DNA from: an uncultured Phycisphaerales bacterium
GTDB taxonomy: Bacteria; Planctomycetota; Phycisphaerae; Phycisphaerales; UBA1924
Assembly (NCBI GenBank): GCA_937891445.1
Contig: CALAFV010000562.1
Span: 1-7,591, forward strand
DNA length: 7,591 nucleotides
Direction: 5' to 3'
A model generated the notes under the pieces. The model ran no database searches and had not been told where the DNA came from. It was given only the letters and a program-made list of their open reading frames with translations. The translations under genes were made by a program, and so were the position numbers. Numbering within the stretch: the first letter of the stretch is position 1; the number at the start of each line of letters is the position of its first letter. Below are positions 6,472 through 7,591 of this stretch, piece after piece.

Positions 6472-6487
6472 GGTACTGCAACGTACC
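6472..6487. promoter_or_regulatory. Inverted repeat, possible operator of the HTH gene
   Basis: GGTAC and GTACC flank a 6-base centre (TGCAAC), about 41 bp before the ATG of the XRE-type regulator. Position and symmetry fit an autoregulatory operator, but five-base arms arise easily by chance and no second copy with the same spacing was seen. Confidence 0.3.
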
Positions 6488-6489
6488 GG

Positions 6490-6506
6490 CGGCCGTGCGG
6501 CCGTTT
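6490..6506 (+). terminator. Weak stem-loop between the kinase and HTH genes
   Basis: CGGCC and GGCCG pair around GTGC, followed by three T. The stem is short and the T-run minimal, so it could at most attenuate read-through from the kinase gene. Confidence 0.25.
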
Positions 6507-6528
6507 GATCTCGGTCCGGGGTGATCCG

Positions 6529-6846
6529 ATGCAAACCGCACTCCGCTCTCCAGCAGCGGGCGATTCGGCCGGTCGCTCATTGGTGATGCCGCGCCCCTTC
6601 GCCCCTTTCCCCGTCGCCGCTCCGCGCACGCCCACGACGCTCCACGAGCGGATGAGGATGGTTGTCGGGGGCCGCTCGTTCGCCGCCGTTTCGCGTGCCA
6701 CCGGCTTCAACGACGAAACCGTCCGCCGCTACCTGAGCGGCGGGCGTGTGTCGGTGGACTTCATCATCGCGCTGGCCGAACGCTACGGCGTCTCCGCCGA
6801 CTGGCTCCTGCTGGGCCGCGGGCATCCGGACGGCCGCCGGTTCTGA
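6529..6846 (+). CDS. Small XRE-family helix-turn-helix regulator
   Basis: A 105-residue DNA-binding protein. After an N-terminal Pro/Ala-rich segment without clear structure (1-36) comes a Cro/cI-like domain: LHERMRMVVGGRSFAAVSRATGF, with helix 2 about 50-59 and recognition helix NDETVRRYLSGG about 61-72, then VDFIIALAERYGVSADWLLLGRG, the typical XRE ending in which the WLLxG motif closes the five-helix fold. No ligand or protease domain is attached. ATG 6529 is chosen because GGGGTGA (6518-6524) lies 4 bp upstream; the frame extends to a TTG at 6505, and ATG 6586 is also possible and would remove much of the unstructured N-terminus. It lies 111 bp after the kinase gene on the same strand and may belong to the same operon or have its own promoter. 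A nearby inverted repeat could be its operator. Confidence 0.85.
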   Translation: MQTALRSPAAGDSAGRSLVMPRPFAPFPVAAPRTPTTLHERMRMVVGGRSFAAVSRATGFNDETVRRYLSGGRVSVDFIIALAERYGVSADWLLLGRGHPDGRRF

Positions 6847-6874
6847 ACCGGGCAGGGCTGCGTGCACTCGGGCA

Positions 6875-6906
6875 ATCGCCCGCGGGGACTCGAGCCCGCG
6901 GGCGAT
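6875..6906. repeat. Perfect 12-bp inverted repeat (stem-loop) after the HTH gene
   Basis: ATCGCCCGCGGG pairs perfectly with CCCGCGGGCGAT around an 8-base loop GACTCGAG, 28 bp after the HTH stop codon. The position fits a transcription terminator, but no T-run follows; it may act with Rho, stabilise the mRNA 3' end, or bind a dimeric protein. Confidence 0.6.
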
Positions 6907-6936
6907 CGGATTAACTTGTCCGATATGCAGGCCTCT

Positions 6937-6964
6937 CTGCAAACTGGTTCGGATCGAAAATAAT
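6937..6964 (+). promoter_or_regulatory. Possible promoter in AT-rich patch
   Basis: AATAAT (6959-6964) matches 5 of 6 positions of the -10 consensus inside one of the few AT-rich patches of the window. A weak -35-like CTGCAA (6937-6942; 3 of 6) lies 16 bp upstream. If used, it would give a leader of roughly 275 bases before the Shine-Dalgarno at 7236. Confidence 0.28.
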
Positions 6965-7072
6965 CTAGTTCGAGTGCGGTCTAGTTGCCTCGCTGGTGTG
7001 CGATCGTGCGGGCGGGGAGTGCGGCACAAACGCTGTTTTCGCGGGGCGAACGGTTGCCTTGTGCGCCGTCGA

Positions 7073-7104
7073 GGGCACACTTCAGGCACCCTGAGCCCAT
7101 GCCC
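7073..7104 (+). repeat. Spaced intergenic repeat, copy 2
   Basis: GGGCACACTT, 7 unmatched bases, CCTGA, GCCC and ATGCCC, matching the copy at 3082-3112 in order and spacing apart from one base in the last gap. Confidence 0.4.
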
Positions 7105-7134
7105 ATGAAACTCCGAACATTGCAGTTGGTGAGC

Positions 7135-7161
7135 CCGGGTACGGGTTTCACCCGGTTTGTT
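7135..7161 (+). terminator. Weak terminator-like hairpin
   Basis: CCGGGT pairs with ACCCGG around a 9-base loop and is followed by TTTGTT. The stem has 6 bp and the T-run is interrupted. It lies in the putative leader before 7246, so attenuation is conceivable, but chance folding is likely. Confidence 0.25.
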
Positions 7162-7235
7162 CGTCCGCACCGTATCGCGAGCGCCGATCTGCAACCCGTC
7201 CTCCCCCACCCCGTATAGACTTGCCGCCTATCCAC

Positions 7236-7241
7236 AGGAGG
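7236..7241 (+). promoter_or_regulatory. Strong Shine-Dalgarno sequence
   Basis: AGGAGG, the best ribosome-binding site in the window, stands 4 bp before ATG 7246. That ATG opens a frame of only 28 codons, whereas the frame with coding composition is shifted by one base relative to it. Confidence 0.6.
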
Positions 7242-7484
7242 TTGGATGGGCGCGAGTTCTCCCGCGCCTTCGCCCAAGCATGCGAGTGGCGCCACGTGCG
7301 ATCCCGACTCGTGGGTGTGCCGGCAGCCCTGACGCCCGAGAAAACGGGCGCCGTCCGGTGAGTCCCCGCCGCGGTCGTCGTCGCGATCCATGAGGCCGCT
7401 TGGCGGTTCGTCCCGACCTATCCCATCCCCGTCGCCGAAGTCGCCACGGGCGCCCTTTGGGGCCTTCTCATCCTCTCAGCATAA
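7242..7484 (+). pseudogene. Probable broken small gene, interrupted by an in-frame TGA
   Basis: I do not recognise the product. The frame of 7242 has G/C at codon positions 1, 2 and 3 of about 74, 59 and 79 percent up to 7358 and about 75, 52 and 80 percent after it, the signature of real genes in GC-rich DNA. It reads GREFSRAFAQACEWRHVRSR and on to KTGAVR, stops at TGA 7359-7361, then continues in the same frame with HEAAWRFVPTYPIPVAEV and a hydrophobic ending LWGLLILSA to TAA 7482-7484. No ATG or GTG opens either part. The well-placed ATG 7246 behind AGGAGG is one base out of frame, so one lost base just after it (in the GGG run) would explain the missing start. A perfect 6-bp hairpin (7333-7350, loop AGAAAA) sits just before the TGA. 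Alternatives: two tiny adjacent genes with an unusual second start, sequencing errors, or a real 28-residue peptide from ATG 7246 (7246-7332), whose base composition argues against it. Confidence 0.4.
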
Positions 7485-7494
7485 GGGGCTTCCC

Positions 7495-7591
7495 ATGCCG
7501 ACTGTCTACGTTGAATACGGCTTTGCCGCGTCTCCGGCCATCTCTCAGGGCCTCCACAAGGCGGCCCCCGTTGCCTCGGAAAAGCTTGCCG
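7495..7591 (+). CDS. Unrecognised protein, N-terminus only (runs off right edge)
   Basis: Thirty-two codons are visible, beginning MPTVYVEYGFAASPAISQG. AAGGGG (7483-7488) lies 6 bp upstream of the ATG and overlaps the TAA of the preceding reading frame, suggesting the two were parts of one transcript. Third codon positions are about 70 percent G/C and second positions clearly lower, which supports coding. The same frame is open back to an ATG at 7390, but the added 35 residues are Pro/Ser-rich and lie over a frame with better coding composition. Too little is visible to name a family. Confidence 0.5.
   Translation, partial: MPTVYVEYGFAASPAISQGLHKAAPVASEKLA

Larger units (their letters stand above)
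6847..7241. other. Gene-poor region after the HTH gene
   Basis: About 395 bp. It contains the 12-bp inverted repeat (6875-6906), a small hairpin TGCAG/CTGCA near 6925-6942, an AT-rich patch with a -10-like AATAAT (6959-6964), the second spaced repeat (7073-7104), a 6-bp hairpin (7135-7155) and a strong Shine-Dalgarno sequence at its end. An open plus-strand frame at 6985-7218 has no ribosome-binding site and only weak coding bias, and the minus-strand frames look like noise. No tRNA or known riboswitch was recognised. Confidence 0.5.

Noticed and set aside
6985..7218. A 77-codon plus-strand open frame
   Set aside because: TTG start without ribosome-binding site, weak codon-position bias and no recognisable sequence.
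7359..7361. In-frame TGA as a selenocysteine codon
   Set aside because: No convincing bacterial SECIS hairpin follows the TGA, and no selenoprotein family resembles the sequence; gene decay or two cistrons are simpler.
6981..7391. A 136-codon minus-strand open frame
   Set aside because: Composition fits the plus-strand frame better at its right end, no ribosome-binding site or motif was found, and the sequence looks like random GC-rich translation.

Overview
The window is GC-rich with strongly GC-biased third codon positions. Its best taxonomic clue is an ECF-type sigma factor gene that overlaps a membrane-anchored serine/threonine kinase gene, an arrangement typical of Planctomycetota (possibly Phycisphaerae). 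That placement rests on gene content and protein style only. No rRNA, tRNA, CRISPR array or insertion sequence was recognised.

Left part (1-2875, minus strand): an RND efflux operon. A periplasmic adaptor (membrane fusion protein, GTG start at 2875) is followed 12 bp later by the N-terminal half of an AcrB/MexB-type inner-membrane pump, which runs off the left edge. A sigma-70-like promoter at 2883-2910 lies so close to the adaptor start that its transcript may be leaderless. The 375 bp from 2876 to 3250 otherwise holds no gene I can support.

Centre (3251-4095): a plus-strand gene for a divergent, shortened ComF/phosphoribosyltransferase-like protein converges on a minus-strand gene for a small acidic helical protein of unknown function. 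Their stop codons overlap. The small-protein gene is divergent from the sigma gene.

Regulatory block (4200-6846, plus strand): an ECF sigma factor, a kinase whose start overlaps the sigma stop by 8 bp, then (111 bp on, after possible operator and weak terminator elements) a small XRE-type HTH regulator. The translational coupling of sigma and kinase suggests one signalling unit in which an extracytoplasmic or membrane-linked signal sensed by the kinase controls the sigma factor. A perfect 12-bp inverted repeat follows the HTH gene.

Right part (6847-7591): about 400 bp without a supported gene, containing an AT-rich promoter-like patch and small stem-loops. It is followed by a compositionally coding but apparently broken small reading frame (7242-7484), then the start of an unrecognised gene (7495 onward) that leaves the window.

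The most unusual points are the Ser-Ser substitution in the sigma region 2 motif beside a cognate kinase, the atypical kinase motifs (HCD and DFD), the degenerate PRPP-loop protein, the interrupted small gene near the right end, and a spaced repeat shared by the two long intergenic regions.
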